64,000 bases of DNA, from positions 744,001 to 808,000 of the forward strand of contig JAHGAU010000028.1 of assembly GCA_019925105.1 (NCBI GenBank). The letters are read 5' to 3'. The notes below the pieces were generated by a model. It did no database searches. It was not told the DNA's origin and saw only the letters and a list, made by a program, of their open reading frames with translations. Of this stretch, positions 12,001 to 18,670 are shown one piece after another. Numbering within the stretch: the first letter of the stretch is position 1; every line of letters starts with the position of its first letter. The position numbers were made by a program, and so were the translations under genes. Source of the DNA: Niebla homalea (Eukaryota > Ascomycota > Lecanoromycetes > Lecanorales > Ramalinaceae).

Positions 12001-14591
12001 ATGATCCGACCGAGTACTCTGTCACAGTCAATATTCGGAGTGCACCGGGAGATGAGGGTGTGCGCCTCAAGCATTGGACGTCGGAGGTGTCTGTTGAAGA
12101 AGGCGAGAAGCTTGCGCAAGCGTACGCTGACACGTTGACTGCCATCCTCGAAGGACCTGATCGGACCATCGCCGAGTTCCGTACAGGCCATGAAATCACA
12201 GAGGCGAAAGGGGTGAGAATTGAATTGGGCCCGAACCAGCTGCAGAAGAGACCAACCGACCTGCTCACGCCCAACGAACCACCAGCCATATCCCCCTTCA
12301 TACCCGTGCAAGCTGAGGTTCGAGGTCTTACAAGTCGGGAACTCGTCAAAGATGTCGTGAAGGAAGTCGTCGGCCAGATCATGCAGACCCAGGTATCGAC
12401 ACAAATGACGGACATCATCGCTCAGACTGTTGGCAGCTTGACATCTGATGGGCATTCAATGAGGAGCTTTGGCACCAGTCGAAGAGGCTCATTGCCGGAG
12501 CCAGGACCAGATCAAGTGCAATTGATGCTCAAGACGCTTCGCTCACTCTGGAGTTCGTTGCTGGACATCCCCGAGGACGAGATTCAGCCGAAGGATTCTT
12601 TCTTCGTACTAGGAGGTGACTCGGTCCTGGCCATGGAGCTTGCAGGATCTGCACGAGATCTGGGACACAAGTTGAGTACGACTGACATCTTCGACTGTCC
12701 GGCCTTGTGCGATATGACAGAAGCGATCATCAAGAACAATCAGAAGGCGGCGAGCGAGCCTGCAAAATCGACACGTGCACCCTCTCAAGCCAGCACTCGT
12801 CCGCCCAGCGTTCACCAAGATGAAGACAAAGTTGAAGACGATTCGAATGCTCGATTCGCCCTCGTTCAAGCAGGCGATACCGAGACCTTCATACAGGACT
12901 ATGTTTGCCCCAAGATTGGCGTCTTTCGAGGCGGGATCGTCGATGTATTGCCAGTGACAGACTTCCAGGCTCTCGCTATTGCTGGATCTCTCCTACAGCC
13001 GAGGTGGATGTTGAACTACCTCTTCTTCGACGGGCGGGGCTCCATCGACATTGATCGACTCAAGAAGTGCGCCTTCCGACTGGTGCAGAACTTCGAGATC
13101 TTGCGAACGCTGTTCATCTCGTGCGGCGATAGATTCCTGCAGGTCGTCCTTCGAACACTGCGGCCACCGTTCCAAGTACATGACACCGACCTGGATCCTG
13201 GCGTCTTCCTTGAACAGATGAGAGAAAGCAGCCAGGATGCGTATCCAAAGCTGGGCCAGCCAATGGTTCAGTTCCTGGTCATCCGAAAGACGGGCACAAA
13301 CATCCATCGCCTAGTGATTCGTCTATCTCATGCGCAATATGACGGAATCAGTCTACCCAAGATAATGCACGCTTTCCGGATGGGATATGAGGGCAAAGCT
13401 ATGCAAGCCTTACCAGCCTTCTCCAATTACGTGATCGACGCATCTGGAACGGCAGGTGATGCACATTATGATTATTGGACGAAGTTACTTCGGGGCTCAA
13501 CCATGACGAATCTCGTGCAACGCGGTGCTCCAAGCTATGAGGCCTCAGAAGGGGCAATAACGGTGAAGAAAACGATAGAATTGCCTACCCCGGGTGGAAA
13601 GAATATCACCATCGCAACCATACTCAAGGCCACCTGGGCATACGTCCTCGCACAATTGACTGGTCGAACCGATGTCGTTTTCGGCACCCTCATCAGCGGT
13701 CGCAACGAAGGCGTCAGCGGTATCGAAAACATCGCCGGCCCCTGCATCAACCTGATCCCCGTCCGCGTCAAGCTTGACTCGCGCTGGACCGCCATGGACC
13801 TCCTCCGGAAGGTGCAGTCCCAGCAAGTCGCCAGTATGCCCTTTGAATCTCTCGGTTTCCGCGAGATTGTCCAGCGCTGCACCGAATGGCCGGAGTGGAC
13901 CTACTTCTCCAGCACGGTGCAGCACCAGAATATTGCGCAGGACACGTCCTTCAAGCTGGACCGCAACAAGTACAAGGTCGGCTTCCTCGGCGTGCAAGAT
14001 ACCCTCTCGGACCTCTCCATTGTGTCCACCCCCAAAGAGGGCGACCTGGTCGAAATCGCGCTGGGCTATCAAGCCGACGGGCCCGTCACCCCTGATTTCG
14101 TCGACAAAGCCCTCGACATGATCTGCAGTCAAGCCCGGGCCTTCACCACAAATCCCAACGCGCACATCCAACCCATCACCGAACAATGGGTGCCGGAGCC
14201 CATGATCCAGGAGGAGAAGACGACGCAGAAAGGCGGGTCCGACACCACCTCGCTGCCCTCCATGCTGCGTAAGCTCAAGAAACAGGAGGTCTTCGACGTG
14301 ACGGACACGTTGCGCCGCGCCTGGAAGACCGTCCTGCCCGCCCAGCAGAAGCGGGCGCAGCAGCCCAGCGCGGTCAATATTGAATCCTCCTTTTACGATC
14401 TGGGCGGCGATCTGATCAGTCTGGCCAACCTGGCCGCCTTCCTCGAGGCCCAGGGGTATGTGGTGAGGCTCGAGGATCTGATTGAGCGGCCGACCATCGG
14501 GGAACAGATTGTCATGCTGGCGAGTCAGCATGATTTCGAGGGGGTCAAGGAGAAAGCAGCGGTGGTGGGGGGAGTCTTCCGGGTCCGGTGA
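1..14591 (+). CDS. Multimodular nonribosomal peptide synthetase, 5' end outside window
   Basis: The frame is open from the left edge to TGA at 14589-14591, about 4860 residues without an intron. Domains by core motifs (approximate bases): A1, incomplete at its N-terminus, to 1200 (IFTSGSTGKPKG near 110, YGPSECAV near 515); T1 LGGDSIS near 1375; E1 1540-2860 (HHLVIDVISW near 1922); C1 2940-4150 (SHALCDG); A2 4240-5860; T2 LGGDSV near 6030; C2 6270-7450 (HHALYDGWS); A3 7540-9100; T3 MGGDSL near 9280; E2 9465-10790 (HHLVIDVVSW); C3 10900-12140 (NHAVIDGGS); T4 LGGDSV near 12610; C4 12940-14140 (SHAQYDGIS); T5 near 14400 reading LGGDLIS. Two epimerases imply two D-residues. The last two modules lack A domains, and T5 has Leu where the phosphopantetheine Ser should be. 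Pocket codes aligned by eye to GrsA: A1 DALLVGAVVK, A2 DAMLVGAVIK, A3 DVMFVGGVIK; I assign no substrates. There is no TE domain; C4 may be a fungal cyclising C domain (inference). Confidence 0.97.
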   Translation, partial: KSLELTTLTVDSQRLSEAPLSQRRLPAMTGSDIAYVIFTSGSTGKPKGTLVSHSAFSSGAFAHGPAMQMTSDSRVFQFASYIFDASILEIFSTLLLGGCICVPNEKRRLNDTAAVLNELNVNWALLTPSFVQMISPTSVPGLKTLVLGGEAVSQNHVSTWASKTHLINAYGPSECAVVATANTQVLPSSKPANIGRAVGGHGFVVSQDDHSKLVPVGATGELVIHGPILANGYLNNQSKTEESFVPAPAWLHRMTRSQHDRESLIYKSGDLVRYTEDGSFIYCGRKDNQTKLHGQRLELGEIEHHLMQNPMVRHAMAIIPTTGHFQKKLVAVISLNDEIESHISCNGLTLVSGDDSASYTDQLRDFLGSRLQIYMIPSSWIAFTKIPMLPSGKLDRRRVASVIEDMPDDVYLATRVVETETANEKGSESEQRLQAIWADVLNLSSDQVRLDKSFFLLGGDSISALQILSQCRAEGMGITVQDIIRSPSISDLATRITLPVTTSYEAEEFDKSFDLSPIQNLFFTWMRGKVNHFNQSIMLRLPQEQESKNIANAIGGLVKLHSMLRARFEKDESGKWTQKLIKDAANTYAFRSHSSSLSNRQIDSKVEVSQKCLDIEQGPLLAVDLFPSSDDGKQVLSIVAHHLVIDVISWGVILEDLEDLLHSGKSKTASSLPFQSWSRAQNRYTNDNPSSGLSHEIEIPRADYGYWNMRGKPNVYGDSCDAKWELDAVTTRKLTGDCNIPLGTEIVDILLGSILYSFVRAFPDRDTLPNLFNEAHGREPWDPDLDLSHTVGWFTTISPVMLPPEAARESSIVKVIRWVKDLRSRTMGKGRQYFAYRMLTASGQEKYADHWPIEIAFNYLGQEKSFKKSGRLLEPLDRASAFDIGADVPRFALFEISASISDDRLKMCLSFNRNTERRDGIENWVGELGNTLRLASQRLLKTKTEPTLSNFPLLPLGYKSLAKLNERLPAMRVDSLNDVQDVYGCTPMQRGILLSQIKDNGHYMYDSIFKARLGGLESVDKDRLALAWEKVLQKHASLRTIFIDSVSQEGLMDQAVIKHVSPKITYLKCENGDGVTTLQSRSTLSFSDAQPHHHLTICEARDGEVHCKFEISHALCDGTSIPIILQDLAIMYHAKPLKTIDGPLYSDFVTHIQKSSYDDDVSYWRRYLEDLEPCDFPSLTDGVKRERSLHVLETRIEQGKDLQAFCAREGVTVSNVLQLVWSLVLRVYTGNDSVCFGYLSSGRDVPVRGIENAVGLFISMLVCRMDLSDGLQVRDALQQVQNDFAQSMAHQAYSLGEMQHELQLSGKSLFNTAFTFQRRSTAPSDHKDHLQFEVLQAHDPSEYDLTVNVEAYDSGIDVHFNYWTDFMSDEQASYLSETFAQVLGSLISPANGQQTVKGINTCSSAHRKRIEDWNGTSLPNIDQCVHDVIELQARSLPQSAPAVSSWDVDLTYPELISHAERLATHLQALGVGPETYVPICFYKSTWAVVAIMGVLRAGGAFVPLDPSHPESRIKFILESVAAKTVLCSEKTNDKFTGVPGLTALTVNEGLLRQPQPLLLGEHSKPTPSNAAYLIFTSGTTGLPKGTIISHRAFATGATEHAPAILMRKGARVLQFSNLSFDASVMEILTSLVTGACICIPSDDERMNDIPGAISRMSVTWTLLTPSVANVLDPEKVPTLKVLVTGGEAMQAKHIAKWHGRTALVNAYGPSECAVIATASIKIDEHGNLMNGDPSNIGHAVGGHSWVVNAQDHNELVPIGSIGELIVEGNTVSSGYLNNEEKTAKAFVARPPWMGTSNEGLPHGHTGLVYKTGDLVRYNSDGSLAYVGRKDTQVKLKGLRIELGEIEHHVKRLMPSHVQSAVEVVAPAGKQATLAAFLASSENFVSHVGALSSSETGDSLLLTVSDATISLGKTLKSNLGGSLPAYMIPTLFIPLSRMPITSSGKLDRSRLRKAIAALSTRDTVPFKLENTSGKRTAKTETDMEKALRSMWQKILHLEPETIGPNDSFFVLGGDSVQAMRLVAACRAQQISLSVLDIFRKPLLSDMAGACSRLEEDDQAALRPFGLLADVEPLDRLIDEISTQCRIDKDQLMDAYPCTSLQAGLITLSIKQAGSYVAHNVFRLPDAIDLDQFKTAWDKAIDEIDILRTRIVHTTMSTFVQAVLRKEGFEWHTVASTEEAIDSMPPLPDHNGSQLMRFAMVGEEAGSERLFVWSIHHALYDGWSMPKMLQRVEDIYLENDQSSIKASYSHFIRYLSQTDTNTSDGFWKTRCEDLEAATFPKQSVQGVESHGTNASMSEKFTLRSKTSMPDVTVPSIIRAAWAILMSAHSGSDDVVFGETLTGRDVPVEGIIDMMGPTLTTVPTRVRIDKSLSVHDFLRKVHQMAAEVIPYQHVGLSNIRRLNQDTAAACNFQNLLVIQNAGESSESKMWDPVNTGVGSNFFTYPLVLECTAGDKDMHLDVHFDDTVLSRWHVERLVYQFSHIVNQLLAGGAKLNEVQVTSADDVALIQDWNSYKHVPVEACIHDLFIQQVSLAPQRQAVCAWDGDLTYEELHLEAKRLSKHLISLGVGPEILVPFCMDKSKWAVVAQIGILMSGGGMVPLDPSHPSTRHAEIIKDTASKVMLCSPAYQTRYSSMVETVIPIDEQTLPSSNASRRSSQSMLRATPKSIAYVIFTSGSTGRPKGVVVEHEAFCSSSKAYAKAMLMTPDSRVFNFASVTFDVGLMENMSPLTMGATVCMPNNEAKMLDLAKSMEDLKATWSFLTPSVANLIEPSAVASLDVLVCGGEAMSTENVLKWADKVKLVNGYGPTETAVITIVNDKVSQQKNPSIIGFGHANCHTWITDCDDHNCLAPLGCAGELLLEGPILAREYLHDAEKSAKAFVSNLSWSQGSDSQRRFYKTGDLARYNPDGSVTYIGRKDNQIKLNGQRIELGEIEHNIEIHARTQHSVTMLPKTGPCKGRIVAALSMADIKSDTNASAANSCELLRERSRGGKQAESYLDEIKDFVSSQLPTYMVPSIWVILENLPMLVSGKLDRKLVERWIENMSKEDYQYVTADSNGSSDSAPITPTVQQLREVWAAVFNLPQDQVDPSKSFMSMGGDSLISMSIIARCRKIGIVLGLQEILTSKSLFQVAKIVDSKGGALRTGSKIKQEERLDQLFDLSPVQQLYFQMTKEQSMHSGEGRFNQSQTLRLGRKVDTSAVENAVQTIVQQHSMFRVRFVKAKGGQWQQKIIASLAASYRFRHHEVAGFADTVPLIATSQRSLDIEHGPLFAIELFTTQSGAQVISLIAHHLVIDVVSWGIILQQLEELLSLQTDAVEKPLSFQAWCIMQNDHANQKEVSEVKTILPFNVKRADLGFWDMANRNNVYGDAAHFDFILDKPSSDMVLGRANKAMRTQPIEILTSALIHSFKAHFPTRAIPTVFNESHGRDAWDPSIDLSGTTGWFTSLCPIQVAMEQEDSENAIEVLKRTKDVRRSIPESGRDYFAHRYLTPDGRFRFGDHMPMEILLNYTGRARGGESGESLFQPIQIANDDEEEMLVADVGREMTRMALFEVSVSVVDDQIHFSFMFNKHMKYQEEIYHWVAGCKQSLTDLAMQLSHLVPQPTLSDYPLLPTTYKGLGKHISETFNDVGISSLDEVEDMLICAPTQQGLLLSQLRNPNQYVNFVISEINLSREGGQVDVQRLVRAWQKVVDRHQSLRTAFVYSVCKGHAFDQIVLKKAAGDARVLHCRSDEWEQVEKTFEQVNMREINKTRRPQLPHQLSICTTPSGKGYTKLELNHAVIDGGSGALMTRDLSLAYEGMLPGDPKPLYSDYIKYINRRSDKADVTFWKNYLSGIERCYLPKLKGDGGERTKLNALYMKFDRWGELQQFCRNNALTLSNVLLAGWGLVLRQYTSRDDVCFGNLTAGRDAPVEGIQDTVGAFINMLVCRVGFRKSDALKDVFRKVQSDYLDMLPYQHCSLARIQHDLGFTGEALYNTAASIQNQMSTRDAEKEGDAIDFDPITDHDPTEYSVTVNIRSAPGDEGVRLKHWTSEVSVEEGEKLAQAYADTLTAILEGPDRTIAEFRTGHEITEAKGVRIELGPNQLQKRPTDLLTPNEPPAISPFIPVQAEVRGLTSRELVKDVVKEVVGQIMQTQVSTQMTDIIAQTVGSLTSDGHSMRSFGTSRRGSLPEPGPDQVQLMLKTLRSLWSSLLDIPEDEIQPKDSFFVLGGDSVLAMELAGSARDLGHKLSTTDIFDCPALCDMTEAIIKNNQKAASEPAKSTRAPSQASTRPPSVHQDEDKVEDDSNARFALVQAGDTETFIQDYVCPKIGVFRGGIVDVLPVTDFQALAIAGSLLQPRWMLNYLFFDGRGSIDIDRLKKCAFRLVQNFEILRTLFISCGDRFLQVVLRTLRPPFQVHDTDLDPGVFLEQMRESSQDAYPKLGQPMVQFLVIRKTGTNIHRLVIRLSHAQYDGISLPKIMHAFRMGYEGKAMQALPAFSNYVIDASGTAGDAHYDYWTKLLRGSTMTNLVQRGAPSYEASEGAITVKKTIELPTPGGKNITIATILKATWAYVLAQLTGRTDVVFGTLISGRNEGVSGIENIAGPCINLIPVRVKLDSRWTAMDLLRKVQSQQVASMPFESLGFREIVQRCTEWPEWTYFSSTVQHQNIAQDTSFKLDRNKYKVGFLGVQDTLSDLSIVSTPKEGDLVEIALGYQADGPVTPDFVDKALDMICSQARAFTTNPNAHIQPITEQWVPEPMIQEEKTTQKGGSDTTSLPSMLRKLKKQEVFDVTDTLRRAWKTVLPAQQKRAQQPSAVNIESSFYDLGGDLISLANLAAFLEAQGYVVRLEDLIERPTIGEQIVMLASQHDFEGVKEKAAVVGGVFRVR

Positions 14592-16882
14592 GGGAAAAGA
14601 AAACAAAACTGGGAAGGAGAAGGGCGGGTCGGATGAGAGGAAGAGGGATGTAGAGGAAGCCCAGGGCGGGGGGGAGGAGAAGGAGAAGAAGAAGAAGAGG
14701 AAGGGGTTTTGGTCCAAGGGGGTCACGAGCGTGGCGAAGAAATGGGGAGGGATGAAGGGGAAAGGGAAAGAGAAGGAGACGGAGACCGAAGCTGAGGCGT
14801 AATCGGTGCCACATAGATCCATCTCTTGCTTTGATATTCCGTCTACAATCAGTTGCCTTGCCGTCAAAAAAGTTATATTCAGCTCTCACATGAATATGAA
14901 TTTTAAGTCCTCCCTCTCTCTCTCAGATGCTATCGCCAGTGCATGACCGTTCCGACACCAGTGAGTTGTTCAGGATCCCGATCGTCCATCCATCCCACGC
15001 TCATCTCAAGCCTGTCCCTTGATCACAGGTACGTGCAATCGCTGGGATACATCGTGTGTGGCTCTCCCTCTCTTCTCGCTTCGATCCACCTCTTCGCGGG
15101 GGTTGCTTTCTCTTCTGTATGCACCTATTCATGTCCCTTCTTCCCTTTCGTGCCTCCTTACTCGCCACCACCCTTCTCACGCGGTTCGTCTCTCTTCATG
15201 TCGTCCAGTCGCCTCTTCTCCATCTGCTTTGATGTATCAGTCGGATGGATCAAAGGTGGTTGCTCACAGTCACGATTACGTGCGACCACGCCCTACATTC
15301 GTTATTCGGGGCGGTCTCGTGGTATGTATGTTGTCCCTGTTATCTGTCTGTCTGTCTTCTTCTTCTTCTCCTTCTCCACTCTCTACTCTCTACTCTCTAC
15401 TCCACTCTCTAGTCTCTACTCTACTCCACTCTCTACTCTCTACTCCACTCCACTACATCTGTGGTATTTACTTGATGTTCTCCGAATGATCTCCCCGTCT
15501 CGACTGCACTACCCCGAAAACCCCTCGTTCCTGTGTTGTTCGTTGCTAGTCCTCCTCTCCGACATCAAAATCAGCCGGTAATCGGTAAGTGCAAATGTGC
15601 CGTTTTCCTCCTAGATCGAAATCAGCTGGCAGGGGCAGAAACGTGCCCCGCTTCTTGAGGCAAAAGGAACTTGGAGGGGAGGGGGGGGTGAGGTTTGAAC
15701 ACGGTGGCTGAGAAGTTGCAGGTACTGCGGCATTTGTAATAGGGGGGTTTGGTATGTGATGTGTGACGCAGGTGTGCTGGTAACGCTGGAGACGGGGATC
15801 CGAATAGAATGGAAGCGGAGGAGACTGGGCAAGGGTACCAATAATGGGCGATGATTTACGGTGGGGTATTTGGGTTTGGATACCAAAGAGTTCTCGACCT
15901 CAGATGATAGGATCTGGACCGGCTGACAATAAAGCGCATCCCCCGTGATCAAGGAATCTTCCGAATCTCCTTCTCATCAGATCCCAGATAAAATCCTCTT
16001 ACCACCTTAGCCCTGCAAATGGAATCACGAGGGCCATCATACCTGCTATCTACCAAGCTGGAGGCAGCATGTGATGAGACCGCGAGATCTTCCCATCATA
16101 CCTGGCGAATCTCCCGAGTCGATTTAAGTAAGCCCCCGTCTTCTCTTACCTAAGGGATTCATTGAATTCGTTCGTCATACCAAAGGATCACACGCGGAAG
16201 TGTACATCGAGGCTACGACGATGTTTCATCTTAATCACAGAAAGCTCACTTGGGAGACTTTGGAGAAGGTCAGAGCTATAGTGCCCTCTCCTTACGCAAC
16301 AAGTCTTAAAAGAACAAGATGTTACCTGGAGAAAGCACGTACCCATGATTGTTACCCTGCCGGTCTTTTTGATCCTTGTACCTCGCCCTACGATTTACCT
16401 TTCATTCTTTTATCAGTCAGCATGTCATTCAATGGGCTGGCTCGCAGTTGGGACAATGACGCTGCAGCAATAGCAATTGAAGTTTTTTCCACACTCCGGG
16501 ACAAAGTCATCACCACCTTCTACAATTCACCGACTTTTCAGGGATTTGAATGACGTCGACCTCGGGAAACATGGCTTCATTAGGCATTCTAGGTGCGAGA
16601 AAGATGAGAAGATTTTTTTGAAGTGCCACCCATCCTCGTGTCCTGCGAAGACATCTCGAATCCTTGCAGGATATGATGAGTGGCATTGGAAATGATTTCC
16701 TTTCTTTCACAATCGACGTTTGAGATGCTCGCATTGCTGAAGCTATATAGCAGGCTTTCTCTGCTACGAGCAGCTGTGAGACATGATTGATGCGGGGCCA
16801 TGTCTATTGAACAGTGCGAAATGGTAGCCCCACGTATGCTTCAATTTGCTCAATATCGTGCGACCTAAGAGTTCCAGACATA
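14592..16882. other. Intergenic region, no confident gene
   Basis: About 2.3 kb between the NRPS stop and the dienelactone-hydrolase gene. The first 210 bases, in a different frame from the NRPS, stay open to TAA at about 14800 and encode a Lys/Glu-rich tail (see findings). A CT-rich microsatellite lies at 15373-15453. Short open frames near 14943-15581, 15611-15952 and 16200-16553 show no recognisable domain, signal peptide or splice partner, and I do not call them genes. Confidence 0.6.
15373..15453. repeat. CT-rich microsatellite
   Basis: Repeated CTCTACT / CTCCACT units on the + strand. Simple-sequence repeat in non-coding DNA. Confidence 0.85.
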
Positions 16883-17910
16883 TCACAGATGCTCAGCAAA
16901 GAAGCGGGCGGCCTGCTTGTACCTGTAATCATCCCAAGGTTAGCAAGGGGAGCGGAGACTAGGTCTTAAGCGTTTCATGAACACGATCTTACCCTCTCTC
17001 GAACTCCTTCACATTCTCCGTATTGGTGAGGTCGGCCATTGTGCCCATCCAGCCATGAGACATGGTGCTATACACCTCCACTTCACCTACCCGTCCATCG
17101 CCACTGAAGACTTGGGCGTATTGCTTGATTGGCTCAGCTTCCTTTTTGGAGGCCAGAACAATGTGAGGGATTGTCAACTTTTCGGCGTCCTCTCTTGCGG
17201 GCTGACTGCGTTTGGACGTCAAGTGGAGATCTCATGACGCCACATTCGTTCGGCGGCCGGGGAGCAAATGGGGGGATGGTGACTTACGAAGGAAAAGCTT
17301 GACCGGACGCTTTGAATGGAGTCCCCGCACCAGACGCCTGCGCAACCAACTGCAGACCCACGGGCGTGTCAGCTCTTCGTCGTGAACATGCATCTGAGCG
17401 TTGGCAGAGCATCGTTACCTTGCCACCCCATCCGAGACCAAAACAGCCCCAAGCCTGCACTGCCGGCCATTTCAGCTTCGCATCTTCAGCAACTTGAAGG
17501 ATGGTGGGAACCAAGGTGGAGTTGTAGGCTTTCGGCTGAAATTCCTTCAATGCGGCGGCCTTCTCGTCTGTGTCGGTTGGGAACCAGCTGGGATCGGCTG
17601 GCGGACCACCTTTGAAGAGATCGGGGATGATAACCAAGCAGGGCACTGAGGCGGCCAGTAAATCGGCGCCGCGGAGGGTGGGAGGACGGAAGCCAAAGGC
17701 GTCGAAGATGTCGATGATGGCGTGATTGGATGATTCGGAGCCGGTGATGTCTGTTGGGGGTTTTAATATCACGGTATTGGTGATGTGGTTTTAATTATGG
17801 TGGAAGGGAGAGGAGAGGGGAAGATTTGAGGTGGACTCACAGCAATTGATGTCAGCAACCTTTTCGTATCTGCCGATTGGGTTGTATTTGTCGCCTGTCG
17901 TCGCTGCCAT
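16883..17910 (-). CDS. Dienelactone hydrolase family protein
   Basis: Five exons on the minus strand, 17910-17841, 17750-17419, 17349-17288, 17205-16993 and 16922-16883, give 238 aa. All four introns are GT-AG (69-90 nt) and keep frame. The start ATG (17910-17908) gives MAATTGDKYNPIG. The nucleophile elbow GCFGLGWGGK carries the family Cys (Cys in place of Ser), and MSHGWMG supplies the C-terminal catalytic His. The length fits the family (about 230-250 aa) and no signal peptide is seen. Family members are cytosolic alpha/beta-hydrolases acting on dienelactones or other lactones and esters; the substrate here is unknown. It is divergent from the transporter gene at 18671. It could be housekeeping, or an accessory hydrolase of either biosynthetic cluster. 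Confidence 0.9.
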
Positions 17911-18670
17911 GTTGGAGAGGTTTGATGTCTATTTTAGTTGTAGTCTGTTGTAGGGGATGAAGATTGGAGAATGGTGGAATTGACATGATCGCCTTGTGAT
18001 GGGTGATACCTATTAAGATACATGATACATTGGCTGACAAGCAGGTACATGAGTACCTTCCCCTTTGCCCCCCACAGCAATTTCCCGAATGCACGTGTTC
18101 GGAGTTTAAAAATCTATGTCAGCAGGTGGCAGCAGGTGGCAGCAGCTGGTAGCTCAGCAGATGGTCCTATCGGGGCTTTACGTGGGCGCCGATCATCACC
18201 AAGACAGGTTTAGCCTGAATATTGTACCTGCACAAGGCTCTCAGCAGCATACCCAGCTCTGATGGTGCTGGGTCTTGGCATGCAAACACGGATTTTACAC
18301 AGTCCTGAGAAGATGTGTTAATGCCGAGGTGCATAAGTCCTCCCACCATCTCCATCTCCACCAAACCTTCTCTTTCTTGGTTTTTCTCCTCTCAAGCCCC
18401 TGGCGCCCAATCCGAAGCTCGTATCACCATGACTCCCTTCACTGCCTATACATGTTCTCACCATAACCATGACTCCTCCTTTCCCTCTTCCCTCTCTTCC
18501 TCCTCTTCATCCTCTTCATTCTCTTCCTCCACTTTAGTTTTCAACAACACCGACCCAATTCTATCATTTTTACAGCCTGATCCTATGCGCCATGATCATT
18601 TTTGGTCTTTTTACTCCAATATAAACGCTCCTTCTTCATTGACCCTTTCTTCCCCCTCCTTAGGCAAGTC
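17911..18670. promoter_or_regulatory. Divergent intergenic region of hydrolase and transporter genes
   Basis: About 760 bases between two divergent start codons, so both promoters must lie here. It contains a short repeat (AGCAGGTGGC twice, 18121-18140) and a long pyrimidine-rich stretch (about 18340-18540) on the transporter side, a frequent property of fungal promoters and 5' leaders. I recognise no specific operator. Confidence 0.5.

Noticed and set aside
13545..14867. 440-codon open frame antisense to the NRPS 3' end
   Set aside because: Shadow of a GC-rich coding region; repetitive translation and no domain.
14943..15581. 212-codon open frame on the + strand
   Set aside because: Overlaps the CT microsatellite, gives a biased Ser/Leu-rich translation, and a second frame is equally open; no domain.
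16200..16553. 117-codon open frame upstream of the hydrolase gene
   Set aside because: No recognisable motif, signal peptide or splice partner; not enough to call a gene.
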